From JBBECF01 sp040881945 (lineage in GTDB: Bacteria > Pseudomonadota > Alphaproteobacteria > Dongiales > Dongiaceae): 42,035 bases of DNA. Location: assembly GCA_040881945.1 (NCBI GenBank), contig JBBECF010000036.1:1-42035 (forward strand), written 5' to 3'. Position 1 is the first letter of the stretch. Every line of letters begins with the position of its first letter. Of this stretch, positions 41,363 through 42,035 are shown in pieces. The notes under the pieces are model-generated. The model saw nothing but the letters and a program-made list of their open reading frames with translations, was not told where the DNA came from and ran no database searches. The translations under genes and the position numbers were made by a program.

Positions 41363-41530
41363 CGGACGGGGCGCCGCGCTCCGTGACGGTCTGCAACGAC
41401 CCAGACACAATCGGGCTCCCGTCCGCCACCGCGGGCGTCATGTTACCCGCGATTCGCTTCCTCGTCAGGGGCGCGGGGCGGGTCGCGTCGCTGCGCTCGC
41501 TCAATGGCTTCGCGCCGCGACCCACCCCGC
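41363..41530 (-). ncRNA. Candidate bridge-RNA region of the IS110-family element
   Basis: The 336 bases between the transposase start and cysS hold no gene. They contain a long hairpin (arms 41473-41487 and 41516-41530, 14 of 15 pairs) around a 28-base loop, and a second 8-base pair of arms (41363-41370 and 41418-41425). IS110-group elements carry a structured RNA with two guide loops on this side of the transposase. The hairpins fit that, but the guide loops were not matched to target or donor DNA, and repeats here could fold for other reasons. Low confidence. Confidence 0.3.
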
Positions 41531-41630
41531 GCTTCCTCCTTTTCCCCTCGTCACGAAAGATACAAGGCACTGAGGTTCGGCAACGTAACCCTTTAGACGT
41601 TCTCGGTGTCTCGACGGTTCGTCTTTCGCG

Positions 41631-42035
41631 TCAACCGCCCCGGCGCCAGGTGGTGCCTGTGGGACCGTCCTCAAGGATGATACCCGCCTTCGCCAGTTCA
41701 TCGCGGATGCGGTCGGCCTCGGCGAAGTTCCTTGCCTTGCGGGCGGCGGCACGCTCGGAAATCATCGTCTCGATCAATTCGCCGGGAAATTGCAGCACGA
41801 GCGGGGTTTGGGCAATTTGGCCGCCATCCTGACCAATACTACTGGTGCGGCGCCGGATCGGGGGCAGGGTTTGGGCAATCTGGCCCACGAATGGCGCCTG
41901 CAGCCATTCCTCCGGATCCTGCTCGATCAGACCGAGCAGCGCGCCGGCGGTGAGCATGTCGCCCTTGAGCCGCGCCTTGTCGGCGGGCCGCGTCGCCTTG
42001 TTCAGCGCGTGCGCGGCCTCGTGCAGGTGGGAGAG
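41631..42035 (-). CDS. cysS: Cysteinyl-tRNA synthetase, C-terminal part (gene runs off the window)
   Basis: The last 134 residues of CysS are in the window. They read LSHLHEAAHALNKATRPADK followed by ARLKGDMLTAGALLGLIEQDPEEWLQ, and further on AERAAARKARNFAEADRIRD and GIILEDGPTGTTWRRGG, the normal C-terminal helical domain that helps bind tRNA-Cys. Between them is an extra segment of about 30 residues with a doubled GQIAQT motif that is not normal for the family. The catalytic domain with HIGH and KMSKS lies outside. The reading frame is intact, so the protein is probably functional. Confidence 0.9.
   Translation of the reverse strand, partial: LSHLHEAAHALNKATRPADKARLKGDMLTAGALLGLIEQDPEEWLQAPFVGQIAQTLPPIRRRTSSIGQDGGQIAQTPLVLQFPGELIETMISERAAARKARNFAEADRIRDELAKAGIILEDGPTGTTWRRGG
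41804..41885 (-). repeat. Direct repeats bounding an in-frame insertion in cysS
   Basis: The 19-base sequences at 41804-41822 and 41867-41885 (GGGTTTGGGCAAT.TGGCC on the plus strand) differ at one base and begin exactly 63 bases apart, so the unit is 21 codons and keeps the frame. Each encodes GQIAQT on the minus strand. Between them is a small palindrome at 41833-41847 (ACCAATACTACTGGT). It resembles a short element or slippage duplication inside the gene. Confidence 0.75.

Noticed and set aside
1..42035. CRISPR arrays, tRNA or rRNA genes
   Set aside because: No regularly spaced short repeats, no cloverleaf with a recognisable T-arm, and no ribosomal RNA sequence were found by eye; a tRNAscan run would be decisive.

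Overview
The window is GC-rich chromosomal DNA with dense, tightly packed genes. It looks like an environmental alphaproteobacterium, probably close to Rhodospirillales. The reasons are the cysS-cimA-trmJ-rpsD neighbourhood, a PutA without an N-terminal DNA-binding domain, a phasin gene with a PhaR-type operator, Fur-type boxes of the TGCGA-N5-TCGCA form, and many TRAP, PQQ and DUF1028-type catabolic genes. The taxonomic call is an inference. No rRNA, tRNA or CRISPR array was recognised.

Left part (1-8.8 kb): the N-terminal part of a family 4 glycosyltransferase; putA for proline catabolism; an exported ankyrin-repeat protein; a periplasmic oxidation module (PQQ-dependent alcohol dehydrogenase followed by a diheme cytochrome c); and a periplasmic ferric-iron binding protein preceded by two tandem Fur-like boxes.

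Catabolic island (8.8-21.3 kb): two divergent operons flank a 353-base region. The minus-strand operon reads dctP-dctQ-dctM (TRAP transporter), glutamine-synthetase-like ligase, SDR dehydrogenase, aldehyde dehydrogenase, small lipoprotein and Fe-type alcohol dehydrogenase. The region between the operons holds a decayed N-terminal fragment that resembles an ethanolamine-permease-type APC transporter. Together these suggest a gamma-glutamylation route for an amino alcohol or amine, in which the original permease was lost and a TRAP transporter now stands in its place. The plus-strand operon encodes a divergent HpaB-family flavoprotein, a RidA protein, a PhyH-type dioxygenase and a DUF1028 protein. 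Its substrate is unknown.

Middle (21.3-31.7 kb): an orphan HicB antitoxin; an operon of two lipoproteins (one a DUF2927-like zinc peptidase) and an L-2-hydroxyglutarate oxidase homologue; an EamA exporter; a molybdopterin oxidoreductase; a VWA protein paired with a membrane DnaJ protein; then galU and ugd, which make UDP-glucuronate.

Right part (31.7-42 kb): a D,D-carboxypeptidase with a SPOR domain; a phasin gene with a clear promoter and PhaR operator; a DODA-type dioxygenase; rpsD; a glyoxalase-fold protein with a histone-H1-like basic tail; an exported protein of unknown function; trmJ; cimA; a cytochrome c; an IS110-family transposase with a long 5' non-coding end; and the C-terminal part of cysS, which carries an in-frame insertion bounded by direct repeats. 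Several palindromic intergenic repeats are scattered through the window: three of one family and one double-hairpin element.
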